Shown here piece after piece: positions 38,747 to 47,130 of a DNA stretch of 64,000 nucleotides. Origin of the DNA: Chelatococcus sp. HY11 (lineage in GTDB: Bacteria; Pseudomonadota; Alphaproteobacteria; Rhizobiales; Beijerinckiaceae). The DNA lies in contig NZ_JAHBRX010000001.1 in NCBI RefSeq assembly GCF_018398335.1, positions 2,170,001 through 2,234,000 of the forward strand. The letters are read 5' to 3'. The notes below the pieces were generated by a model. That model saw nothing but the letters and a program-made list of their open reading frames with translations. It was not told the origin of the DNA and made no database searches. The stretch's first letter is position 1; each line of letters starts with the position of its first letter. Made by a program: the position numbers and the translations under genes.

Positions 38747-39931
38747 TCAAACGCCGTCGTACATGCGGCCGGGCTCGAAGACCCCCTCGGGATCGAAGGC
38801 GTGCTTGATGTCCTTGCTCAACCGCATCAACGGCGCCGCGATCGGGTGGAACACCGCCACATTGGCGCGGACCTCCGCCGGTGCGCGGATCAACGTCGCG
38901 TGGTCGCCTGTCGTTGTCACGATCGAGCGGATGACCGAGGCTCCCGCGTCACCGTCCACCGGCACACTGAGCCAGATGAGCCCGCCGCCCCAATCATAGG
39001 TGAAGCGGCAATCGAGCGCCCGTGACAGGGCGGATGTGATGTCCGCCGCGCGGGACGGCGCGGTCGAGACGCGCCACACCGCATCGCCATCCCGCATGAA
39101 ATGGGCGACATCGCGCACGTCCCGCCAGAGCGCGGCGCCCTCGCCATCGTCCAGGATCTCTCCATCCCCGAAGGGCGAGAGCAGAGCCCGCAACGATTTC
39201 AGGCGGTAGTCCACCGAGAAGGCGAAACCCTCGGTGCGCAACAGCGTGCGTGCGCCCCTGCCATCCATCGCAGGCACATGCGCCGCGCCACTCACCTCGA
39301 AGGGCGAGCCGAGCGCTGCCGACAAGGCAGCGATGGCGCGCTTGTCGTCCAGGCCATGCAGCACCAACGTCGCGCGACGTTCGGGTTGCGGCAGCACCTT
39401 GAAGGTGACCTCGGTGAGGAAGGCCAGCGTCCCCCAGCTCCCCGCGAGCAGCTTGACGAGATCAAGGCCGGTGACGTTCTTCATGACACGGCCGCCGGAT
39501 TTCACGATCTCGCCGCGCCCATTGACGGCGCGCACACCGATGAGGCTGTCGCGGCACGCACCCGCCATGATGCGTCGGGGGCCGGACAGATTGGCGGCGG
39601 CGAGCCCGCCGATGGTCGGCTCACCCGCGATGCCCAGCAGCGCCCTGAGATCCGGCGGCTCGAAGGACAGTTCCTGCCCGTTGCCGGCCAGTGTCCGTTC
39701 CACCTCGGTGAGCGGCGTGCCGGCGCGCGCGCCGATCACGAGCTCCGCCGGCTCGCAAAGCGTGATCCCGGAAAGCCCCTGCGACGACAGGCTCTCGCGA
39801 TGGACGACCGAGCGGCCGACGCCGGCCTTCGTGCCAGCGCCCGCGACGCCAAGGGCAACTCGCTGCCCCGATGCCGCGGCGATGACGGCGGCAGCCTCCT
39901 GCTCACTCTGCGGAACATATGTCGTCATCAC
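38747..39931 (-). CDS. glcE: Glycolate oxidase FAD-binding subunit GlcE
   Basis: A 394-residue FAD_binding_4 protein. It has the N-terminal FAD segment AGAGTKAGVGRSV, the central GEPTIGGLAAANLSGPRR and LIGVRAVNGRGEIVKSGGRVMKNVTGLDLVKL, typical of GlcE. It is shorter than GlcD and pairs with it in the glycolate dehydrogenase complex. The ATG overlaps the glcD stop (ATGA), showing tight translational coupling. Confidence 0.95.
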   Translation of the reverse strand: MMTTYVPQSEQEAAAVIAAASGQRVALGVAGAGTKAGVGRSVVHRESLSSQGLSGITLCEPAELVIGARAGTPLTEVERTLAGNGQELSFEPPDLRALLGIAGEPTIGGLAAANLSGPRRIMAGACRDSLIGVRAVNGRGEIVKSGGRVMKNVTGLDLVKLLAGSWGTLAFLTEVTFKVLPQPERRATLVLHGLDDKRAIAALSAALGSPFEVSGAAHVPAMDGRGARTLLRTEGFAFSVDYRLKSLRALLSPFGDGEILDDGEGAALWRDVRDVAHFMRDGDAVWRVSTAPSRAADITSALSRALDCRFTYDWGGGLIWLSVPVDGDAGASVIRSIVTTTGDHATLIRAPAEVRANVAVFHPIAAPLMRLSKDIKHAFDPEGVFEPGRMYDGV

Positions 39932-41403
39932 GCAGCGACCGCCTTGCCGGCTATGTCCACCCAGCCTTGAGGCGGATCGCGCCCCTCCAGCGGAAAGACC
40001 TTGGCCGGGTTGAGAAGCCAGGCCGGGTCAAAGACCGCGCGTATCCGCATTTGCTGGGCGAGGTCGACGGAATTGTATTGCTCGGTCATCAGGTCGCGCT
40101 TCTCGATGCCGACGCCATGCTCTCCGGTGAGGCACCCGCCCACTTCCACGCAGAGCTTGAGAATCTCGGCTCCGGCCTGCTCGGCCTTCTCCAGCTCGCC
40201 GGGTTTGTTGATGTCGTAGAGAACGAGCGGATGCAGGTTGCCGTCGCCCGCGTGGAAGATGTTGGCGACCTTGAGCCCGTGGCTCTCGCAGATCTCGGTG
40301 ATGCGGCGCAGCACGAGCGGCAGCTGCCCTGTCGGGATGGTGCCGTCCATGCAGAGATAATCGGCGATCCGCCCCATCGCGCCGAAGGCGGACTTGCGCC
40401 CCTTCCAGATGGCGGCGCTTTCGGCCTCCGATTGCGAGACCTTGACGGTCATGGGCGAGAACCGGTCGGCGATCGCGCAGATCCGTGCGAGGGCGTCGTC
40501 GATCTCCTCGTCCGAGCCTTCCACCTCGACGATCAGCATGGCCTCGACATCAAGCGGATAGCCCGCATGCGCGAAGGCCTCGCAGATAGTGATCGCAGGC
40601 TTGTCCATGAACTCCAGCGCCACGGGAATGATACCGGCGCCGATCAGCGCCGCCACGCATTCGCCGGCGAGTTCGTTGGACGCGAAGCCGAACAGCACGG
40701 GCCGCGCCCCCTCTGCCTGACGCAGAATACGCACCGTCGCTTCGGTGAAGACGCCGAGCTGCCCCTCCGAACCTGTGATGAGGCCGAGCAGATCATAACC
40801 CGGACTGTCGAGCGCATCGCCGCCGATCTCCACCACGGTGCCATCCAGCAGAACCATGGTAACGCCGATGAGGTTGTTGGTGGTGACGCCATATTTCAGG
40901 CAGTGGGCGCCGCCCGAATTCATCGCGATATTGCCCGCGATGGTGCAGGCGAGCTGGCTCGACGGGTCCGGGGCATAGAAGAAGCCCTCCGGCGACACCG
41001 CCTGGCTGATAGCGAGATTGGTAATGCCCGCCTGTACGCGCGCCGTGCGATCGGCATAGTCGACGGCGAGCACCTGGCTCAGTTTGGAGGTGCCGAGCAC
41101 GATCGCATCCTCCTGCGGAATCGCCCCGCCCGCCAGCGACGTGCCGGCGCCTCGTGGCACCACCTTCACGCCCTCGCGGTGACAGAAGGCGAGCACGGCG
41201 GCCACCTCCGCCGTCGAGGTGGGCAGCACCACCGCCAACGGCATGCGACGATAGGCGGTGAGCGCGTCCGTCTCGAAGGCGCGCCGCTCGTCCTCGCTGG
41301 TAATCAGGCTTTGCGCAGGCACGAGAGCCGCGAGCGCCGCGATGATCGCATCACGGCGGGCCAAAATCGCGGAATCGGGGACGGGAAATGCGATCGACGT
41401 CAT
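39928..41403 (-). CDS. glcD: Glycolate oxidase subunit GlcD
   Basis: A 491-residue FAD-dependent oxidase subunit that oxidises glycolate to glyoxylate. The FAD-binding segments PRGAGTSLAGGAIPQ and NIAMNSGGAHCLKYGVTTNN and the C-terminal HAGDGNLHP and GGCLTGEHGVGIEKRDLM are clear FAD-oxidase_C signatures. GGGAGG precedes the ATG. First gene of glcDEF, divergent from a LysR regulator with a palindromic site between them. Confidence 0.96.
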   Translation of the reverse strand: MTSIAFPVPDSAILARRDAIIAALAALVPAQSLITSEDERRAFETDALTAYRRMPLAVVLPTSTAEVAAVLAFCHREGVKVVPRGAGTSLAGGAIPQEDAIVLGTSKLSQVLAVDYADRTARVQAGITNLAISQAVSPEGFFYAPDPSSQLACTIAGNIAMNSGGAHCLKYGVTTNNLIGVTMVLLDGTVVEIGGDALDSPGYDLLGLITGSEGQLGVFTEATVRILRQAEGARPVLFGFASNELAGECVAALIGAGIIPVALEFMDKPAITICEAFAHAGYPLDVEAMLIVEVEGSDEEIDDALARICAIADRFSPMTVKVSQSEAESAAIWKGRKSAFGAMGRIADYLCMDGTIPTGQLPLVLRRITEICESHGLKVANIFHAGDGNLHPLVLYDINKPGELEKAEQAGAEILKLCVEVGGCLTGEHGVGIEKRDLMTEQYNSVDLAQQMRIRAVFDPAWLLNPAKVFPLEGRDPPQGWVDIAGKAVAA

Positions 41404-41520
41404 GAAACCCTCCCGAATCGAGCTTTCCCGGCCATTCTGACTCCTGACCGGGCTGCAATCCCCTGACTATTGAACGACTCTAGCCTATTCGAAAGGCTTT
41501 GACAGGGCACATAATCAAGA

Positions 41521-41551
41521 CGACATTATTTCTCTTTTGGAAATAATGTCG
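41521..41551. promoter_or_regulatory. Palindromic site between glcD and the LysR gene
   Basis: CGACATTATTTC, spacer TCTTTTG, GAAATAATGTCG: perfect 12-bp arms. It contains an ATTATTTC-N7-GAAATAAT core with the T-N11-A form of LysR boxes. It ends seven bases before the LysR start, so it is well placed for autoregulation; a TTGACA at 41499-41504 may be the -35 element of the LysR gene. Confidence 0.75.
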
Positions 41552-41558
41552 CAGGCCC

Positions 41559-42464
41559 ATGGACCAGCTAGGGGATCTCGATATCTTCGCCCGCGTCGTC
41601 GCAGCCAAGGGCATGTCGGCGGCGGGCCGCGAGCTCGGGTTCTCCGCGGCGGTCGTCTCAAAGCGCATCCGCAGGCTTGAGGAGAGGCTGGGCGTCAGGC
41701 TCTTACAGCGCACGACCCGGCAGATCAGCCTGACCGAGGCGGGCCAGGGCTTCTACGAGCGTGTCGTCTCCATTCTCGCCAGCATCGAGGAGGCGGAAGC
41801 CTGGGTGGCGCGGGGCAGCAGCGTGGCGCGCGGCGTGCTGCGGGTATCGGCTCCGACCTCCTTCGGCCGCCTGCATATCGCCCCCCATCTCAAGGCTTTC
41901 CTTGACCGTTACACCGCCGTGACCGTGGACCTCGACCTCTCGGACAGCTTCGTCGACGTGGTGGGTGAGGGCTTCGACGTCGCCATCCGCATCGCCGATC
42001 TCGCCGACTCAAGCCTCGTCGCGAAGCGGCTCGCGCCCAACAACCGCGTGCTCTGCGCGACGCCGGCCTATCTCGCCCGCTACGGCGAGCCGCAGAGCCC
42101 CGCCGACCTCGCCCGTCACACGCTGCTCGTGCACAACGCCGATCATTGGCGGTTGTCCGGGCCGGATGGGCCCGTGACGGTGCCCATATCCGCGCCGCTG
42201 CGCACCAACTCGAGCGAGGTCGTGCGGGAAGCCGTGCTCGCCGGCATCGGCATCGCGCTGCGCTCGACATGGGATATCGGGCCGGAATTGCAGGCGGGAC
42301 AGCTCAAGGCGGTCCTGCCCGACTACGGCGGCTCGCACCGCGTCGCCGTCTACGCCGTCTATCCCAGCCGCAGGCATCTGGAGCAGAAGGTGCGCGCCTT
42401 CATCGACTATCTCGGCGAGCTTTACGCGCCGACGCCCTATTGGGACCAGGGGCTCGCACGCTGA
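41559..42464 (+). CDS. LysR-family transcriptional regulator
   Basis: A 301-residue regulator. The winged HTH reads LDIFARVVAAKGMSAAGRELGFSAAVVSKRIRRLEERLGVRL (DNA-recognition helix around residues 30-50). The effector domain is of the aromatic/short-acid type with GVLRVSAPTSFGRLHIAPHL. Given its divergent position it probably controls glcDEF and itself; glycolate or a related acid as effector is an inference. Confidence 0.93.
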   Translation: MDQLGDLDIFARVVAAKGMSAAGRELGFSAAVVSKRIRRLEERLGVRLLQRTTRQISLTEAGQGFYERVVSILASIEEAEAWVARGSSVARGVLRVSAPTSFGRLHIAPHLKAFLDRYTAVTVDLDLSDSFVDVVGEGFDVAIRIADLADSSLVAKRLAPNNRVLCATPAYLARYGEPQSPADLARHTLLVHNADHWRLSGPDGPVTVPISAPLRTNSSEVVREAVLAGIGIALRSTWDIGPELQAGQLKAVLPDYGGSHRVAVYAVYPSRRHLEQKVRAFIDYLGELYAPTPYWDQGLAR

Positions 42465-42679
42465 GAGCCTCCCCCACCCTGCGCGTGCAATTGCAGCATG
42501 CGCTTGCTGCATCGCAAAAAAAGCGGGCATCAGTTGCCCATTGAAGCGGCACAGAGAACCCTGCCGCCGACGCGGCGGCGAGCGAATATCCGGATCGCCC
42601 GGCATTTTCGAACTGGCACGCTGATTGCTTTCAATAGCGGTGAAATCTGAGGGGAAGCGGCCAACGCTTCAGAAAAAGA

Positions 42680-42708
42680 GGGCGGTCATCCCACCGGGAT
42701 GGCCGCCC
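42680..42708. terminator. Bidirectional hairpin between LysR and adhesin genes
   Basis: GGGCGGTCATCCC, loop ACC, GGGATGGCCGCCC form a 13-bp stem with one G-T pair. AGAAAAAGAG precedes and ATCATTTTC follows. The flanking genes converge, so it may terminate both. The rest of 42465-42912 shows no gene. Confidence 0.6.
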
Positions 42709-42912
42709 CATCATTTTCAACACCCCTGCGGTCCTGCCGCCAAGGTTTTGTCCCCTGGGCCTGCTCCCATTATCTCGGCCCGTGATGAAAAAGAGCCGGG
42801 CCTCTCGGCCGCGGCTCAAGTTGTTTTCGTAGCGCCAGAACAAGGGGTCTCGAAGGCATGGCCGTGAGAGGCGGCCAAGCCGGCAGAAACGGCCAAGCCG
42901 AGACGTCCCGAC

Positions 42913-45900
42913 TTAGAACTCCATCGCAACACCCACGCGGCCGACATGCTCCTTGCCGCCACCGTTGGCGTAACCGGCGTGGATCATGACAGGCATCGCC
43001 GTGTCGAGGCGATGGGCGACGCTGACGCCGAAGCCGAACTCGCTGCGGTAGAAGCCGGTGGAGGCGGAGACCGTCGTCTTGCCAGGAGCCGACGGGGTCA
43101 GCGCCGGAGCCAGGGCGGCCGTCGCCGCGATACCGCGCCGGGCCTCCTTCTGGATGGTCCGCGTCTCACTGTACAACTGGCCGACGTTGACGGCATCGGT
43201 CGCCAGAACACCAGGAGCCACATTGGTGATGCGGCGTTCCGCGCCAGGCGCGCCGACGGACACGGTATTCGGGGCGTCCGCCACCGAACCAGCGCCGAGG
43301 GCGACCGCGTTCGTCGCGTTGGCCGTCACCAGCGAGTTGGCGCCAAGCGCCGTCGAATTGTCGGCCTCGACCCTGGCGTTGTTGCCGAGCGCCGTGTCGT
43401 TCGGGCCTGCCGCGAAGGCATTGCGGCCGATTGCCGTGCCACCCGAGCCCATCGCCTGGGCCCCTGCGCCGAAGGCTGTCGCCCCTTCACCCATCGCCTG
43501 CGCGCTGGCGCCGACCGCCGTCGCGTAGGATGCGCCGGCAACTGAGTTGCCACCCACGGCCACCGACTGCTGTCCGGAGGTGCGGCCAGCCACGACGGTC
43601 GATGTACCGCCGCCGCCGAGAGCCGCCGTCAACTGTTTGACGGTAACAGCATCATTCTCGTTGATGCCTTCCGCGACGTTGGTGATGCGACGGAGATTTC
43701 CTTCCGATCCGACGGATACCGTATTCTCTTCGGTCGCCGTCGAGTTGGCGCCGAGTGCCACGCTGTTCTTCGCGGTTGCCTTGGCGGCATAGCCAAAGGC
43801 GGAGGAATAGTCAGCGAGAGCTTCCGCACTGTTGCCGTAGACTGTGGAGTTCAGACCGTAGCCCTTGGCACCAATACCGTTGCCGAATGATCCGGGCTTC
43901 AGGTCCGCAAGCGTGGTCTCGCCGGCGGCCAAGGTGGCGACCGCGCCTTCTATCACGTTATACTGCTTCATATTGACGGCATCCTCGTTATTGATGCCGT
44001 CGGCGACACCGGTGATGCGTTGCGCGGTCTTGGTACCAGCGACATCACGATAGGCGGAGTAAGCGCCGCCGTTTCCAGCGGTGGCATCGTATTTGAGGGT
44101 TGCCGACAGATCGACGGACTGGTTGGTGATTTGCTCCTGCAGCGTGAAGAGCTGGCTGCCGACGACCACCTCGGTGCTGTCCTTCGCGACCTTGCCTTCC
44201 GCGACACCGATGATCTTGCGCGTCGTGAGCTGACCGTTGACCATGCGCCTGGCATCGAACAGTTTTTGCGTCGTGCCGTCGTAGTCCTTGCCGGTGGCAT
44301 AGGTGAGCGCGCCATCAAGCTTGCTCTGGACATCCGTGTTGATCGTCGTCACGGCATTATCGACATACTGCTTGTTCGTCGCATCGAAGTTGTCGGTCGG
44401 GTCGGCCACGCCGGAGATGCGTGTATTAGCGCCGCCGCGCACCGCGGAATAGGAGCCACCGACATACTTCAGGGCGTTGCCGTCAAGTGTAGTGAGGTTG
44501 TTCGTCACGGTGCCGAGGTCGGTCGTCAGCGTATCGATGCGTGTCTGTTCGACCTTCAACTGCTTGAAATTGATCGCATCGTAGTCATTCGTGCCTTCAG
44601 CCACATTGACGACCTTGCGCCGCTGGGTGATCGTGCCCACCGATACCGTATCGTTCTCGCCGGCCGTCGATCCCGCGCCGATGGCCACCGCGTTGATCCC
44701 AGACACGCTTGCTCCCGCGCCGATCGCCACGCCCTTGGTAGCCGCGCCATCGACATTGGCGCCGTCACCGATACCCACACCGGACGTGGCATTGACCGTC
44801 GCCGCGAAACCCAGGGCGACCGCGTTGGCCTTGCCCGAGGTGTTCGCACCGATGATGACCGCGTTGGTCTCGGCCGACGTGGTGCCGGCATTGGCACCGA
44901 TAACCACGCTGTTCTGGCCGCCGCCAGCCGTGCCGCCCGCATTCATGCCGATGCCGACAGCACCCTCCGCCGCCGCGTTCACACCGGCGCCAAGCGCGAT
45001 GGCGCCTTTACCAGCGGCTTTGCTCTGCCGGCCGATCGCAACACCGTCCTCGACAGACGCGGAGGCCGAGCTGCCGATAGCAACCGCATTCTTCGCCGAT
45101 GACAAAGCATTCTGTCCAAATGCGACACCGCCATCTTGGGATGCCTTGGCTCCGGAGCCGATCGCCGCTGCGCCCGCGCCGGCCGCTTCGGCCGACTGAC
45201 CAAGAGCTAGGGACGAAGTACCCGAGGCCTTCGCGCTAAAGCCAAAGGCTGACGCGTTGTCACCCGAAGCGTTGGTGCTTGCACCGACCGCAGTTCCATT
45301 CGCGCCACCCGACTGCGCGCTCGGTCCGAGCGCCGTGCCATCCGAACCTGCGGCGGCTGCCTGAAAGCCCAGGGCGACCGCGCGCTGGCCGCTCGCGCTG
45401 GCTTGGTTGCCGAAGGCGCTCGAATTGAGCTGCGACGCCGAGGCATTACCCACAGCTGTCGCCCCTTCCGCGTCAGCCTTCGCCGAATGGCCGATGGCCA
45501 CCGTGTTCAGCCCCGTCGCCGTGGCGGACTGGCCGATCGCGACGCTCGCCGCACCGCTGGCATTCGTGTCGATGCCGACCGCCACCGCGCCGGCGCCTGC
45601 CGTGCTCGATCCCGTATTGGGCGAAACGACAAGGCCGTTACCGGTTGTGGTTTTGACCTTGACATTGTCGATGTCGGATGTGGTGAGGATGTTCTCACCT
45701 GTCACGCCGATTTTCGCCGTCGGACTCGCGCCGACAACCTGAACGGATGTCACCGTCGAGTCTGTGATGGTGGAGTTCGTCGCCGTGAGATTGGTGACTG
45801 TCGCGTCCTTGAGATTGGCGTTATTCAAGGTGTTTGCGTTACCGACTAGCTTCAAGCCGACCGCCTTGGACACAGTGCCGTCGGTGACCTCGACATTTGT

Positions 45901-46596
45901 CACTGTCGACGATGAAATGCTTGATTGCGTAATACTGGATGCATCGACCGTGGCATTCTTCAAGCTCGACGAGGCTTCCAGGGCGAGCGTTGAGCCCGCC
46001 TGACCGGTGATGGCCGCGTTCTTCAGGGTCGCGCTCTCGACGATCGCCGACTTCAGCGACGATGTCCCATCGAGATTGAGTGTTGCGCTGCCCGTTCCAG
46101 TGATGGTCGCATCCTGGACGGTCGAATTCTTGACCGTCGCTTTCGTCAGGGACGTTTCCCCGTCCAGATTCAATTTTCCGGCATTTGTACCCACAATCTC
46201 CGAGTTCGAAATTTTGGACGTGTCGATTGTGGATGTCTTGAGCGTCGAGGTTCCATCAATGCTGAGATTGGCAGACCCGGTGTTGGTCAGCGTGAGCTGA
46301 CCTGTGTAGTTAATCTGCGCTCCATCACCGCTGAGCTTGGCATTGTTGAGCTTTGAACCTGCTGTTTCATCTGTGACCTTATAGTCGCCACCGGCGATAG
46401 AACCACTTTCCGAGATGACTTGGGCCTTCGCCGCCGTCGCCGTCAGCGCACAAGCCAGAGACACCGCGCTCACGCTGCCGAGTACAGCCGCCGCATAGCG
46501 CAGGGATTTGGGACGCTTTTTCTTTTCACCGATATCGGCTTGCGCTGGCTTCGTCTTGCCGGGCCGCGCCAATTTTGTCTTTGCAATGGCTGCCAC
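42913..46596 (-). CDS. Trimeric autotransporter adhesin (YadA family)
   Basis: A 1227-residue surface adhesin. The long basic signal region (KKKRPKSLRYAAAVLGSVS, then AVSLACALTATAAKAQ) directs export. Residues ~55-290 are ~32-residue repeats with L-x-I/L-D-G-T-S-S-L and short S/T/V-rich turns. Residues ~330-640 are YadA-head left-handed beta-roll repeats (SxAxGxxAxAxGxxAxAxG). Neck/stalk motifs recur as VSVG...RRxxNVAxGxxxxDAVNxxQL, at least three times. The last ~75 residues form the trimeric membrane anchor, ending HVGRVGVAMEF with the terminal Phe. A GTG at 46596 is chosen: AGGAG lies seven bases upstream of it. The open frame begins 13 codons earlier without such a site. Confidence 0.95.
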   Translation of the reverse strand: MAAIAKTKLARPGKTKPAQADIGEKKKRPKSLRYAAAVLGSVSAVSLACALTATAAKAQVISESGSIAGGDYKVTDETAGSKLNNAKLSGDGAQINYTGQLTLTNTGSANLSIDGTSTLKTSTIDTSKISNSEIVGTNAGKLNLDGETSLTKATVKNSTVQDATITGTGSATLNLDGTSSLKSAIVESATLKNAAITGQAGSTLALEASSSLKNATVDASSITQSSISSSTVTNVEVTDGTVSKAVGLKLVGNANTLNNANLKDATVTNLTATNSTITDSTVTSVQVVGASPTAKIGVTGENILTTSDIDNVKVKTTTGNGLVVSPNTGSSTAGAGAVAVGIDTNASGAASVAIGQSATATGLNTVAIGHSAKADAEGATAVGNASASQLNSSAFGNQASASGQRAVALGFQAAAAGSDGTALGPSAQSGGANGTAVGASTNASGDNASAFGFSAKASGTSSLALGQSAEAAGAGAAAIGSGAKASQDGGVAFGQNALSSAKNAVAIGSSASASVEDGVAIGRQSKAAGKGAIALGAGVNAAAEGAVGIGMNAGGTAGGGQNSVVIGANAGTTSAETNAVIIGANTSGKANAVALGFAATVNATSGVGIGDGANVDGAATKGVAIGAGASVSGINAVAIGAGSTAGENDTVSVGTITQRRKVVNVAEGTNDYDAINFKQLKVEQTRIDTLTTDLGTVTNNLTTLDGNALKYVGGSYSAVRGGANTRISGVADPTDNFDATNKQYVDNAVTTINTDVQSKLDGALTYATGKDYDGTTQKLFDARRMVNGQLTTRKIIGVAEGKVAKDSTEVVVGSQLFTLQEQITNQSVDLSATLKYDATAGNGGAYSAYRDVAGTKTAQRITGVADGINNEDAVNMKQYNVIEGAVATLAAGETTLADLKPGSFGNGIGAKGYGLNSTVYGNSAEALADYSSAFGYAAKATAKNSVALGANSTATEENTVSVGSEGNLRRITNVAEGINENDAVTVKQLTAALGGGGTSTVVAGRTSGQQSVAVGGNSVAGASYATAVGASAQAMGEGATAFGAGAQAMGSGGTAIGRNAFAAGPNDTALGNNARVEADNSTALGANSLVTANATNAVALGAGSVADAPNTVSVGAPGAERRITNVAPGVLATDAVNVGQLYSETRTIQKEARRGIAATAALAPALTPSAPGKTTVSASTGFYRSEFGFGVSVAHRLDTAMPVMIHAGYANGGGKEHVGRVGVAMEF

Positions 46597-47130
46597 TGAA
46601 AATCTCCTGTTATTCTCGAAAATTCGCGCAATCAATCACTGCGACGCCGCCGGCATCGCATGGCTTTCAGTCAATCCTTCGGGAACACAACGCGCAAACG
46701 TCACGTCACCACGCGGCGGCAACGTCGCAGCACTTCGCGGGCATGATTCCGCAGGAATAGACCGCGGACACATGCCGGCGTCATTGATTCACGCCGCGTC
46801 TCGACATGGCGAGAGGCCGCGCTTGACAAGGGAACATCTATTGAGATGAGACCGCAATTCCAAAGCGGACTTCTGTTTTACTTGATCTGGAATTGCTCAC
46901 ATACGCGCGTCAGACGAAAATCTGTCACGCCACGACTGGAATGGGCCCACCTTGGTTTATACACACAGCATCAGCGTGGCAGTTCGCGCTTGAGCGCATG
47001 CATATGACGCAATATGCGGCCGCGCGAACGGCCCGATGTAAAGTTGCCACAGAGTTAATAGCGCTGGGACGGCGGATAGTTAACGAGTTGTTCACCAATG
47101 GGGCGACCCGGCCAAGGGCAAAGGCCCCGC
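46597..47130. other. Upstream region of the adhesin gene, ~530 bp
   Basis: It holds the promoter and leader of the adhesin gene and the 3' side of the kinase gene. No ORF is convincing. AT-rich patches occur at 46850-46900 and 47040-47095. No clear terminator or operator was recognised. Confidence 0.4.

Noticed and set aside
44020..45102. A 360-codon plus-strand open frame across the adhesin
   Set aside because: It mirrors the repeat DNA of the YadA head; composition follows the repeats and no family is seen.
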